From assembly GCA_023258935.1 (NCBI GenBank), contig JAHFRG010000064.1:1-9185 (forward strand): 9,185 bases of DNA, read 5' to 3'. This document shows positions 1-6,427 of the stretch, piece after piece. Positions within the stretch are counted from its first letter, which is position 1. Every line of letters starts with the position of its first letter. The notes beneath the pieces were generated by a model that was not told the origin of the DNA, did no database searches, and saw nothing but the letters and a program-made list of their open reading frames with translations. A program made the position numbers and the translations under genes. Source of the DNA: Betaproteobacteria bacterium. GTDB lineage: Bacteria; Pseudomonadota; Gammaproteobacteria; Burkholderiales; JAHFRG01.

Positions 1-746
1 CTGAACCAGTTGTACCCCTGGTCTTCCCAGTAACCGCCTGGATAGGTGTTGGTGACAAAAATCGCCATGATGTGTTTCGGGTTCTTGAAACCCAGCTTGG
101 TGGGTATGCGCAGCTTCATGGGAAAGCCGTATTTCGCGGGCAGTGTCTCGTCGCCGAACTTGAATGTGAGCAGCGTCTGCGGATGCAGCGCTGTGGGCAT
201 GTCAATGCTGGTGTAGTAATTGTCCGCACACACGAAGCCTACGTACTTGGCAGTGAGGTCGGCACTGACGCGCTCAAGGAAGGTTCTGAACGTCACTCCG
301 CCCCATTTGCCGATTGCGCTCCAGCCTTCGACGCAGACATGGCGCGTGATCTGGCTGGTTTGCGGCAGGGCATAAAGCTGCTCCAGCGTCCACGACGCCT
401 TGTCGCGAATCTTTCCGCCCAGCATGAGCTTGTAGGCCGCAGCATCCACGTGCGGAACTTCGGCCTCGGAATAATAAGCGTTGAATGGGAATGGCTTGGT
501 GATCGCGCTTTCGGGATAAGTCGGCGCGAGCCTGTTCGGGTTGAACAAAAAAGCCTGCACGCTGTCGTTCCAGCGCGACATGCCCCACAGCACTTTTTTC
601 ACCGATTCGGCATTGGTGACATCGCATCCGGAAAGAAGAGTGAGCGCGCCGAGGCTAAGACTTTGCTTGAGAAACAAGCGGCGCTCGATTTTGATGATAT
701 CGCGCGTCGGCCTTAGCAAATCGCGGTTGGGTTTGAGCAACTTCAT
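1..746 (-). CDS. Sulfite-oxidase-fold molybdopterin oxidoreductase, Tat-exported lipoprotein (3' end cut by window edge)
   Basis: I translated the minus strand from ATG 746; the frame stays open for 248 residues to the window edge. The N-terminus shows a twin-arginine motif (E21-RRLFLK) and a short hydrophobic stretch ending in the lipobox LLSGC (Cys41). The sulfite-oxidase molybdopterin domain follows: RHVCVEGWS, with Cys138 as the expected molybdenum ligand, then KLRIPTKLGFKNPKH (211-225) and PGGYWEDQGYNWF (236-248). These last motifs lie near the C-terminus of single-domain YedY/MsrP-like enzymes, so little should be missing. Family members reduce or oxidise S- or N-oxides or sulfite in the periplasm; the substrate here cannot be read from sequence. 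The ATG overlaps the stop of the upstream cytochrome b gene (ATGA), with a purine-rich AAGGGGG ahead of it, implying translational coupling. I give no msrP symbol because the partner is a b561-like cytochrome, not an evident MsrQ. Confidence 0.9.
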   Translation of the reverse strand, partial: MKLLKPNRDLLRPTRDIIKIERRLFLKQSLSLGALTLLSGCDVTNAESVKKVLWGMSRWNDSVQAFLFNPNRLAPTYPESAITKPFPFNAYYSEAEVPHVDAAAYKLMLGGKIRDKASWTLEQLYALPQTSQITRHVCVEGWSAIGKWGGVTFRTFLERVSADLTAKYVGFVCADNYYTSIDMPTALHPQTLLTFKFGDETLPAKYGFPMKLRIPTKLGFKNPKHIMAIFVTNTYPGGYWEDQGYNWF

Positions 747-1393
747 TTCGAGCCCCCTTCCCGGCTGCCCGCGGCACGGCCGGAGAACATCGGCCATAAG
801 GTGCGCGGCACCAGCGCAACCAGGGTCAGGTGCACGATTATAAAAAATACCACCAGCGTCATCGCAATGAAATGCACCACCCGCGCGCCGTCGTAACCGC
901 CCATCAACGCCGCGAGTTCCTGGAACTGCACCGGCTTCCAGATGGAGAGCCCGGACAATACCAGCACCACGCCCATGCAGATCACACCGATATACGCAGC
1001 GCGCTGCACCGCGTTGTACACGCCGAGCTCATGCGAAATTTTCCCGCGCAGCGCGCTTTTGACTTCGCGCCAGATGGATTGCCATGTCAAAGGCAGGAAG
1101 CTCGATTTGAAATGACCGGAAATTATTCCATAACAGACGTAAAACAGGCCGTTGAGCACCAGCAGCCACATCGCCGCGAAGTGCCACTGCAGCGCTCCCG
1201 CCAGCCAGCCGCCGAGCGTGATTGCAGCGGGGAATTCGAAATCGAACAAGGGCGAGGCGTCGTAGATGCGCCAGCCGCTTAAAATCATGATGATGATTGC
1301 AATCGCGTTGATCCAGTGCGTGATCCGCACTGCCAACGTGTGGATTACGGTTTTGCTGCCAGATGTTGCGGCGGATGCCAGCTGATTTGCCAT
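743..1393 (-). CDS. Cytochrome b561-like membrane subunit for the molybdoenzyme
   Basis: This 216-residue protein has about four membrane helices (roughly 27-44, 70-92, 132-150 and 172-195). The motif RITHWINA puts His26 at the start of helix 1. His71 (QWHF), His174 (VVHF) and His188 (IVHLT) lie in or next to helices and are candidate ligands for two b-type haems. This is the layout of the bacterial cytochrome b561 / Ni-hydrogenase cytochrome b / thiosulfate-reductase cytochrome b superfamily, which moves electrons between quinone and a periplasmic enzyme. Its stop overlaps the start of the molybdopterin oxidoreductase by four bases, so that enzyme is the obvious partner. The C-terminal tail (about 197-216, R/G/S-rich) is probably cytoplasmic. 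ATG 1393 is chosen because it leaves a short soluble leader before helix 1 and lies 9 bp after the upstream gene. The fold is quite sure; the electron direction is not visible. Confidence 0.88.
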   Translation of the reverse strand: MANQLASAATSGSKTVIHTLAVRITHWINAIAIIIMILSGWRIYDASPLFDFEFPAAITLGGWLAGALQWHFAAMWLLVLNGLFYVCYGIISGHFKSSFLPLTWQSIWREVKSALRGKISHELGVYNAVQRAAYIGVICMGVVLVLSGLSIWKPVQFQELAALMGGYDGARVVHFIAMTLVVFFIIVHLTLVALVPRTLWPMFSGRAAGSREGGSK

Positions 1394-1402
1394 GAACGTT
1401 GT

Positions 1403-1666
1403 CTACCTGTGAATCCTGTTCCATAGCGCGCCGAAGATGAAGCCCATACCGTAGCCGATGCTGAAAGTAATAACGATAAGAAGCAGCGCGGTGCCAGCAT
1501 TGAATGTCCCAATAACATACACCGGTTTTATGAAGTGCAACCAGAATATGAAATCAATCAACGGTTGCGCCCAACCAACCGCCACCAGGAGCGCCCACAG
1601 AAAGTGCCACCCGCCCAGAAGCGCCCCGAGCGCCAATCCTGCCTTGTTGGGATTAATCGGTTGCAT
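1403..1666 (-). CDS. Small membrane protein (87 aa), first gene of the molybdoenzyme operon
   Basis: I do not recognise a named family. The protein is 87 residues and almost wholly hydrophobic: a helix at about 10-31 (LALGALLGGWHFLWALLVAVGW), a second amphipathic or hydrophobic segment at about 35-56 (LIDFIFWLHFIKPVYVIG), and a third helix at about 57-82 rich in Gly and aromatic residues, ending in a basic tail (WNRIHR). His21 and His44 sit in hydrophobic surroundings and could be ligands, but this is speculative. The start is well supported: a GAGGAG Shine-Dalgarno (minus strand, 1678-1673) lies 6 nt before ATG 1666. Only 9 bp separate its stop from the cytochrome b gene, so it is probably cotranscribed with the oxidoreductase pair. 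A role as small subunit or assembly factor is inference from position only. Confidence 0.75.
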   Translation of the reverse strand: MQPINPNKAGLALGALLGGWHFLWALLVAVGWAQPLIDFIFWLHFIKPVYVIGTFNAGTALLLIVITFSIGYGMGFIFGALWNRIHR

Positions 1667-1842
1667 AATCAGCTCCTCAGCAGGATGGGAATAGCTTCTT
1701 CCGTGAGGATAGATTACATCAAAGCAAAACTATCAGCCATCCCCGGAAATCCACTCAGGCAATGCTGCGATGAAAGGTACGATGAAAAGGTCGGGGTACG
1801 AATTGTTTCAAGTATTGCTTTGTCCGAACATCACCGCGCAGG
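1667..1842. other. Intergenic gap before the molybdoenzyme operon
   Basis: This 176-bp gap separates the end of the GT2-GtrA gene from the start of the 87-aa gene, both on the minus strand. It must hold either the operon promoter or a read-through leader. I see the GAGGAG ribosome site at 1673-1678, but no convincing -35/-10 pair and no stem-loop with a T-run that would end the GT2-GtrA transcript. A 12-nt imperfect tandem repeat (CGATGAAAGGTA / CGATGAAAAGGT) lies at 1768-1791. Confidence 0.5.
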
Positions 1843-3027
1843 TCACTTCTTCCACGTATAGACAGTTGTAACCGCATAGTTCCAAACTGCGCCGACAAGG
1901 ATGCCTGCAAGTCCTGCAAGAATCCACCTTATGTCCCTGGCAAAAAGGTAGGATGCTATACCAACGTTGGCTAATGCCCCTACACCACAAGCAAGAGTGA
2001 ACGTTACCCATCCCCACACCCACTGCCAGCCCCTAAGCCGCTTATCTCGGTAAGTCAATACGTTGTTTAGAGCAAAGTTGCTCGTCATTGCCGCAAACGT
2101 GGCGATGGATTGAGCGGTCATAAAACTTGTCTCAACTACGCTGAATAGAAGCGTCAGCACCGCCAGATGAATAACTACTCCGAATCCGCCGACCAGGGAA
2201 AAGGCAACAAAACGTACGGGTATTATGTGTCCAATAAGCTTGTCCATTAGCAGCATGACATAGGACCATACCGCCTGTGTATCTAACTTACTCTCGCCAG
2301 CCTTGCGGGTCCGAAACTCGTATGGAAGCTCTGTAAACTTAAGTGGGTGGGGGGATGAAGCAAACAAGTCGACCAAAATCTTGAAACCGATACTTGAGAG
2401 TTTGCGTACACTGCGTTCCAGTGCTTCACGGCGAAGCATGAAGAAACCACTCATCGGGTCCGAAAGCTCAGCTTTCAGTACCAGTCGGCTTAGCCGAGTA
2501 GCAAAATGACTGATGGCAGCACGAGAGTGGCTCAAACCCCCTATTCGGTTTCCGGGTGCATAACGGGTACCGATTACAATATCAGTTTGCTCTTCTTTTA
2601 GGACCGCCAACATTTTCGGCAGTAATGTCTCGTCGTGTTGTAAGTCACCATCGATGACCGCCAAGTATGGAGCCGAACTTGCCAGCATACCTTCAACACA
2701 GGCTGAAGAAAGACCTCGACGGCCAATTCTCTGGAGACAACGGATTCGGTTGTCGCGCTTTCCAATATCACGTACCAGCTGGGCTGTTTCATCGGGGGAA
2801 TCGTCGTCTACAAAGATTACCTCCCAAGAGCACCCTGCCAGACATTTTTGCAAGCGTTCTACTAGTTCAAGTACATTGTCCCGCTCTTTGAATGTCGGAA
2901 CGATGACGGACAGCTCAGGTCCACGGGACGAAAGGGATGCCTTCACTACCTCCTGTCCTATCGGAACAGCAGGCGATATTGGCGTGGCAGATGACGCTAG
3001 TTTCTTGGCTGTTGTGTCAACCATCAT
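1843..3027 (-). CDS. GT2 polyprenyl-phosphate glycosyltransferase fused to a GtrA-like flippase domain
   Basis: The protein has 394 residues. After a low-complexity leader (1-36), a GT2 domain of dolichol-phosphate-mannose-synthase type runs from about 38 to 265. It shows SVIVPTFKERDN (40-51), the nucleotide-binding VDDDSPDE (73-80), the metal-binding DGDLQHDE (126-133) and DPMSGFFMLRR (190-200). From about 271 to 393 comes a GtrA domain with four predicted helices, starting VRFVAFSLVGGFG and ending WNYAVTTVYTWKK. Known relatives of this architecture move a hexose from a nucleotide sugar to polyprenyl phosphate, and GtrA-type domains are thought to help flip the product across the membrane. 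Two ATGs lie side by side (3027 and 3024) behind only a weak GGGGTG site. GC is lower than in its neighbours (43% and 48% in two 60-base rows I counted, against 58% in one gloB row), suggesting recent transfer. It is divergent from the GT87 gene. The sugar cannot be told. Confidence 0.93.
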   Translation of the reverse strand: MMVDTTAKKLASSATPISPAVPIGQEVVKASLSSRGPELSVIVPTFKERDNVLELVERLQKCLAGCSWEVIFVDDDSPDETAQLVRDIGKRDNRIRCLQRIGRRGLSSACVEGMLASSAPYLAVIDGDLQHDETLLPKMLAVLKEEQTDIVIGTRYAPGNRIGGLSHSRAAISHFATRLSRLVLKAELSDPMSGFFMLRREALERSVRKLSSIGFKILVDLFASSPHPLKFTELPYEFRTRKAGESKLDTQAVWSYVMLLMDKLIGHIIPVRFVAFSLVGGFGVVIHLAVLTLLFSVVETSFMTAQSIATFAAMTSNFALNNVLTYRDKRLRGWQWVWGWVTFTLACGVGALANVGIASYLFARDIRWILAGLAGILVGAVWNYAVTTVYTWKK

Positions 3028-3241
3028 GCACCCCGACGCAGATAGGAAGAATAAACGGCTGACCTAGCCCGAAATAGCTGCGCCACTCGATGTGAGAGGA
3101 TTTCACAAACCGGCCGTTATTTCAAGGGGAAAAAGACCATGCCGATGACCTGACCGAGATTTTTTGTCCATGTAGCTTGCTAGGTACGACATTGTAACGT
3201 AAGCTTTCCCGTCCACGACCCGCTCTTCAAATAAATAAAAT
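3028..3241. other. Divergent intergenic region between the two glycosyltransferase genes
   Basis: This 214-bp non-coding gap presumably carries promoters for both flanking genes. For the rightward gene I see only a weak sigma70-like pair, TTGCTA (3177-3182) with 17 bp to TAAGCT (3200-3205), placing a start about 30 bp before the ATG. An imperfect palindrome TGTGA-7 nt-TCACA lies at 3091-3107. The last 20 bp before the GT87 gene are very A/T-rich and contain no Shine-Dalgarno. A minus-strand open frame crosses the gap, but nothing supports it as a gene. Confidence 0.4.
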
Positions 3242-4528
3242 ATGCCCGAGTTCTTCCGCGTCCCTCCGTTCGAAAAACTGGTCAAATTCTATCGCGTACT
3301 GGCGGCAATCGCAGTGCTTGTTGTTATTTATCTCGCCAGCGCCAAACTGATACGCAATCCAATCGCCAAGCCCGACCTCGAAGTCTACCTGCACGCCGCG
3401 AACCTCATCCTCGCAGGGAACAACCCTTACCTTACCCCCATCCCCGCAGGGGTATTCTTTTATGTTTATCCGCCACTATTCGCGGTGCTCTTCATTCCTT
3501 TTACATTCATCCCGATCAACATCGTTGTGGTCCTGTGGTGCGTGTTGAATGTGCTGTTGATCGGGTGGAGCATGAAAACGTTTTATGAGCTGATAAACGG
3601 AACGTCGTTCTTCGAAATTCCGGCGCAGACCCGCTGGGCCGTGTGTTTTTTCGCGCTGCTGCCGACATTCAAGTTCATCTTCAACCATCTTTCTTTCGGA
3701 CAATCCGATATTGTTATGCTGGCGCTCGCGGTTCTCGGACTGGCTTATTGGGCAAGAAACCGGCAGGTCACCGGCGGCGTGGCAATTGGTTTCTCGATTG
3801 TCACCAAAGTCATTTCGCTGCCCTTGGCGATTTGGTTTGCAGCAAAGGGTAATGTGCGCGTCACGATGGGTATTGCATTGGGTCTTCTCGCCGGGCTGCT
3901 GTTGCCCGCGCTATTGCTGGGTTTCGGCAAGAACCTGGAATTTCTGGATTACTGGGTGCGCCATATCGTGCTCTATAGCGACTTGCGACATATCAAAACT
4001 CCGATGAATGTTAATCTTTCGCTGCAAGCGCAGCTTTACCGCTTTTTCAGCGACACCGTGGCGTTTGAATATGACGGCAAGCCGTACTATCTCACCTTGT
4101 TTACCGTTCCCGCGGAAACGCTGCATCTCGCGGGGCGCCTCATCGTCATCCTGGTTGCGGGAACTCTTGCCGGGTATGCGCTCAAGTTCCGCAAGCAGGG
4201 CGCGCTCGTTTCGCAATGGGGCGGCATGGCCCTCGCCTTCAGCCTGATGCCGCTGTTTGCCACGGTGATGCAAAAGCATTACTTGGTGCTGCTGCTCCCC
4301 GCTTATATATATGTCGTGCATATTTGGTACAGCATCCAGCTCAAAGACAAGGTTTTCCGCGTACTGGTTGTTGCCTCGATGGTGCTATTGAATTTCACTG
4401 TTTTCTTTGGGGAATTCCTGTCGCGAGCTTTCGCCGCCGGTGGATGCTATGCTTTGGGCGTGCTGCTGCTTTCTGCCGCCATTTTCCGCGCCGCAGGCCG
4501 ATTGCATGCGAATTCGTATCTTTCCTGA
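3242..4528 (+). CDS. GT87-type (DUF2029) integral-membrane glycosyltransferase
   Basis: This 428-residue polytopic protein has about ten to twelve hydrophobic segments, starting at 16-37 and running to 397-416. Family marks visible are the acidic site in the first periplasmic loop, KPDLEVYLHAANLILAGNNPY (43-63, with Asp45 in the catalytic-Asp position of C-fold enzymes), YPPLFAVLFIPF (76-87), GQSDIVMLALAVLGL (153-167), and the loop NVNLSLQAQLYRFF (256-269). GT87 enzymes such as mycobacterial PimE use polyprenyl-phosphate-mannose and act on the outer face of the cytoplasmic membrane. The divergent GT2-GtrA gene could supply such a donor, and a TIGR04282 gene follows 46 bp downstream on the same strand. 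ATG 3242 is the first possible start, since an in-frame TAA lies at 3236-3238; no Shine-Dalgarno is seen. Other C-fold families (ArnT-like, GT39) fit less well because they are longer and have a large periplasmic domain. Confidence 0.85.
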   Translation: MPEFFRVPPFEKLVKFYRVLAAIAVLVVIYLASAKLIRNPIAKPDLEVYLHAANLILAGNNPYLTPIPAGVFFYVYPPLFAVLFIPFTFIPINIVVVLWCVLNVLLIGWSMKTFYELINGTSFFEIPAQTRWAVCFFALLPTFKFIFNHLSFGQSDIVMLALAVLGLAYWARNRQVTGGVAIGFSIVTKVISLPLAIWFAAKGNVRVTMGIALGLLAGLLLPALLLGFGKNLEFLDYWVRHIVLYSDLRHIKTPMNVNLSLQAQLYRFFSDTVAFEYDGKPYYLTLFTVPAETLHLAGRLIVILVAGTLAGYALKFRKQGALVSQWGGMALAFSLMPLFATVMQKHYLVLLLPAYIYVVHIWYSIQLKDKVFRVLVVASMVLLNFTVFFGEFLSRAFAAGGCYALGVLLLSAAIFRAAGRLHANSYLS

Positions 4529-4574
4529 AATCTGATATTCTGATGCTTGAAGAATTAGAAGGAGCGAGGAAATC

Positions 4575-5234
4575 TTGGATCGCGCAAATCACAAAGATGG
4601 CTGCAGGGTATTGATTTTTGCCAAAGCGCCTGAAACCGGTGACGTCAAAACCCTGCTGATTCCATTGCTTGGTGCCGAAGGCGCGGCAGCGCTGCAACAG
4701 CAGCTGGTAAAACACGCGCTAACCACTGCGGTGGAGGCGAAAGTGGGCGCGGTCGAGCTTTGGTGCGCGCCTTCATCCGAGCATCCGTTTTTTGCCCGCT
4801 GCGCCGAAGAGTTCGGCGTTACCTTGCGCTCGCAGGGGCCGGGCGATCTCGGCCAGCGCATGTTTCATGCTTTTCAAAAATCGCTTTGCCACAGCGAGCG
4901 CGTTCTGCTGGTGGGGAGCGACTGCCCTGCGCTCACCTCCCAGGATATGCGACATGCCGCTGAAAAGCTCAAGAGCGGCAATGAAGTCTTGCTCGGCCCC
5001 GCCGAAGACGGCGGTTATGTGCTGATCGGCCTGACCCGCTGCTCGCCGCGTCTGTTCCAGGGAATTACCTGGGGAGGGTCGCACGTCATGGAGCAAACTC
5101 GCGAACGCCTGCACAAGCTCGGGTGGCGCTGGTACGAATTGCCCATGTTATGGGACGTGGACCGGCCGGATGATTACCGGCGGCTTGCGCATCTTCAGGG
5201 ATGGGTGGAATTGCGCGGGGCAAAAACAAGCTAA
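4575..5234 (+). CDS. TIGR04282/DUF2064 family transferase (GT-A fold)
   Basis: This 219-residue protein belongs to the DUF2064 family, annotated as arsenosugar-biosynthesis-like or radical-SAM-associated glycosyltransferases. Visible motifs are VLIFAKAPETGDVKT (12-26), GSDCPAL (114-120, with the acidic residue of the metal site), GPAEDGGYVLIGL (141-153) and DVDRPDDYRRL (194-204). The usual length is about 200-220 residues, so it is complete. The start is a TTG at 4575: an in-frame stop lies at 4548-4550, no in-frame ATG precedes the first strand, and AAGGAG (4559-4564) plus GAGG (4566-4569) lie just upstream. In the family's N-terminal G-x-VKTRL signature the Arg is Leu here (residue 27). It follows the GT87 gene by 46 bp and is likely in the same transcript. 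There is no membrane segment, so it acts in the cytoplasm, perhaps preparing an activated sugar. Substrate unknown. Confidence 0.85.
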   Translation: MDRANHKDGCRVLIFAKAPETGDVKTLLIPLLGAEGAAALQQQLVKHALTTAVEAKVGAVELWCAPSSEHPFFARCAEEFGVTLRSQGPGDLGQRMFHAFQKSLCHSERVLLVGSDCPALTSQDMRHAAEKLKSGNEVLLGPAEDGGYVLIGLTRCSPRLFQGITWGGSHVMEQTRERLHKLGWRWYELPMLWDVDRPDDYRRLAHLQGWVELRGAKTS

Positions 5235-5244
5235 ATGTATTAAT

Positions 5245-5257
5245 CAGGCTTGGCCTG
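5245..5257. terminator. Possible weak bidirectional stem-loop between convergent genes
   Basis: CAGGC (5245-5249), loop TTG, GCCTG (5253-5257) forms a perfect 5-bp stem in the 24-bp gap between the convergent DUF2064 and dnaQ genes. On the plus strand a TTTTT run follows only 10 bases later (5268-5272); on the minus strand an A/T-rich ATTAATACATTT follows directly. This is short for an intrinsic terminator, but the convergent position makes some terminating role plausible. Confidence 0.3.
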
Positions 5258-5258
5258 G

Positions 5259-5969
5259 TCAGCGGGCTTTTTCGAGTTTATTCCATATACAGTTGCCGTT
5301 GCTTGCCTGCTCGATGTCCTCGAGCTGCTGCATATGCTCCTGCAGTTCTGCGGGGGTCGCGGCAATTACCACCAGCTCGCGTTTCACTGAAGCAAGCGCG
5401 GCTTCGCCACGCGGCGACGCGCCGTATTCGCCTTCCATCATCAGGCTTTCCTGGCCGCGCGTCATCGCCACATAAATATCCGCGAGCAGCTCTGCATCCA
5501 GTAGTGCGCCATGCAGAGTGCGCTTGGAATTGTCCACCTGGTAGCGCTCGCACAGCGCGTCCAGCGAGTTTTTCTTGCCCGGGTGTAATTGCTTGGCGAT
5601 CTTCAGCGTATCCACAATCCCCTCGCAATATTCCTTGAGCTGGTTCAAGCCCAGCAATCCCAGCTCGTAGTCGAGGAATGCTTCATCGAAAGCTGCGTTG
5701 TGCATAATCAGTTCGGCGCCACCGATGTATTGCAGAAATTCCTGCACGACATCCTTGAATTTGGGTTTGTCCTGCAAAAACTCGCTGGAAAGACCGTGAA
5801 TTTGCAAAGCCGCAGTGTCGCTGTCACGCCCCGGGTTGAGATAACTGTGGAAGCGGTTGCCGGAGAGCCGCCGGTTGAGAAGTTCCACCGCTGCGACCTC
5901 GATCACGCGGTGCCCGAGGTTGGGCTCGAGCCCCGTGGTTTCGGTATCGAGAATGATTTGCCGCGTCAC
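5259..5969 (-). CDS. dnaQ: DNA polymerase III epsilon subunit (3'-5' proofreading exonuclease)
   Basis: Epsilon is the proofreading exonuclease of the replicative polymerase core, bound to the alpha subunit. The 236-residue product has all three DnaQ-type exonuclease motifs: ExoI ILDTETTGLEP (Asp8, Glu10), ExoII HNAAFDEAFLD (Asp95) and ExoIII HGALLDAELLADIY (His153, Asp158), giving the DEDDh active site. After the catalytic domain, QESLMM (173-178) sits where E. coli epsilon has its beta-clamp-binding hexapeptide. The C-terminal tail (about 190-236) corresponds to the alpha-binding end. Length is close to the E. coli protein (about 243). The start is GTG 5969: an in-frame TGA at 5975-5973 excludes longer forms, and GAGGGG (5981-5976) gives a good ribosome site. 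It is the last gene of the methyltransferase-rnhA-dnaQ operon, 10 bp after the rnhA stop. Confidence 0.97.
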   Translation of the reverse strand: MTRQIILDTETTGLEPNLGHRVIEVAAVELLNRRLSGNRFHSYLNPGRDSDTAALQIHGLSSEFLQDKPKFKDVVQEFLQYIGGAELIMHNAAFDEAFLDYELGLLGLNQLKEYCEGIVDTLKIAKQLHPGKKNSLDALCERYQVDNSKRTLHGALLDAELLADIYVAMTRGQESLMMEGEYGASPRGEAALASVKRELVVIAATPAELQEHMQQLEDIEQASNGNCIWNKLEKAR

Positions 5970-5979
5970 TCCTCACCCC

Positions 5980-6426
5980 TCACTCTTTGAGCAACACCGA
6001 TTCAACTCCGAGATTGGCCAAGCTGTCAGCGTGCTCGTTGCCTTCGTCTCCGGCGTGGCCTTCCACCCACACCCATTCAATCTGATGTCTGGAAGCCAGC
6101 TCGTCCAAGCGCTTCCATAGATCATCGTTTTTCACCGGCTTCTTGTCCGCGGTTCGCCAGTTGCGCTTTTTCCAGTCGTGTATCCACTCGCTGATGCCTT
6201 GCTGCACATAGCGCGAATCGGTATGCAATTTTACTTTGCATGGGCGTTTGAGCGCGGAAAGCGCCTTGATTACTGCGGTCAATTCCATCCGGTTATTGGT
6301 GGTCAGCGCTTCTCCGCCGAAAATCTCGCGGGTGCGTCCCGAATATTTGAGGAGCGCGCCCCAGCCGCCGATGCCGGGGTTTCCTTTACACGCGCCGTCG
6401 GTGTAAATTTCGACCGTTTCGCTCAT
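5980..6426 (-). CDS. rnhA: Ribonuclease HI
   Basis: Cleaves the RNA strand of RNA:DNA hybrids in the cytoplasm, helping to remove primers and R-loops. The 148-residue product carries the whole type 1 RNase H active site at the same numbers as the E. coli enzyme: Asp10 (IYTDGACKGNPG), Glu48 (NNRMELTAV), Asp70 (HTDSRYV), His124 (VEGHAGDEGN) and Asp134 (EHADSLAN). The basic handle region (WIHDWKKRNWRTADKKPVKN, 81-100) that helps hold the hybrid is also present. The ATG comes one base after the methyltransferase stop (TGAGATG), with no strong ribosome site of its own, so translation is probably coupled. dnaQ follows closely. In E. coli rnhA and dnaQ diverge; here they run the same way. Confidence 0.98.
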   Translation of the reverse strand: MSETVEIYTDGACKGNPGIGGWGALLKYSGRTREIFGGEALTTNNRMELTAVIKALSALKRPCKVKLHTDSRYVQQGISEWIHDWKKRNWRTADKKPVKNDDLWKRLDELASRHQIEWVWVEGHAGDEGNEHADSLANLGVESVLLKE

Positions 6427-6427
6427 C

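Noticed and set aside
72..716. Long plus-strand open frame (214 codons) opposite the molybdoenzyme
   Set aside because: It is antisense to a frame holding the full sulfite-oxidase motifs and has no recognisable domain of its own. It looks like a shadow caused by GC-rich codon use.
1724..1739. Sigma54-like TGGC...TTGC on the minus strand upstream of the 87-aa gene
   Set aside because: The GG-to-GC distance is one base too long, and sigma54 promoters do not tolerate this well. The rest of the -24 box does not match.
3091..3107. CRP/FNR-like palindrome TGTGA-N7-TCACA between the divergent glycosyltransferase genes
   Set aside because: The spacer is 7 nt rather than the 6 nt of CRP sites, and the inner bases are only partly symmetric. 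Without a conserved second copy I cannot call it an operator.
3103..3285. 60-residue minus-strand open frame across the 3028-3241 gap
   Set aside because: It begins with TTG inside the GT87 coding region, has no ribosome site, resembles no family I know, and would overlap the GT87 5' end.
5201..5638. Plus-strand frames running from the DUF2064 end into dnaQ
   Set aside because: They are antisense to the exonuclease motifs of dnaQ and have R/A/P-rich shadow composition.
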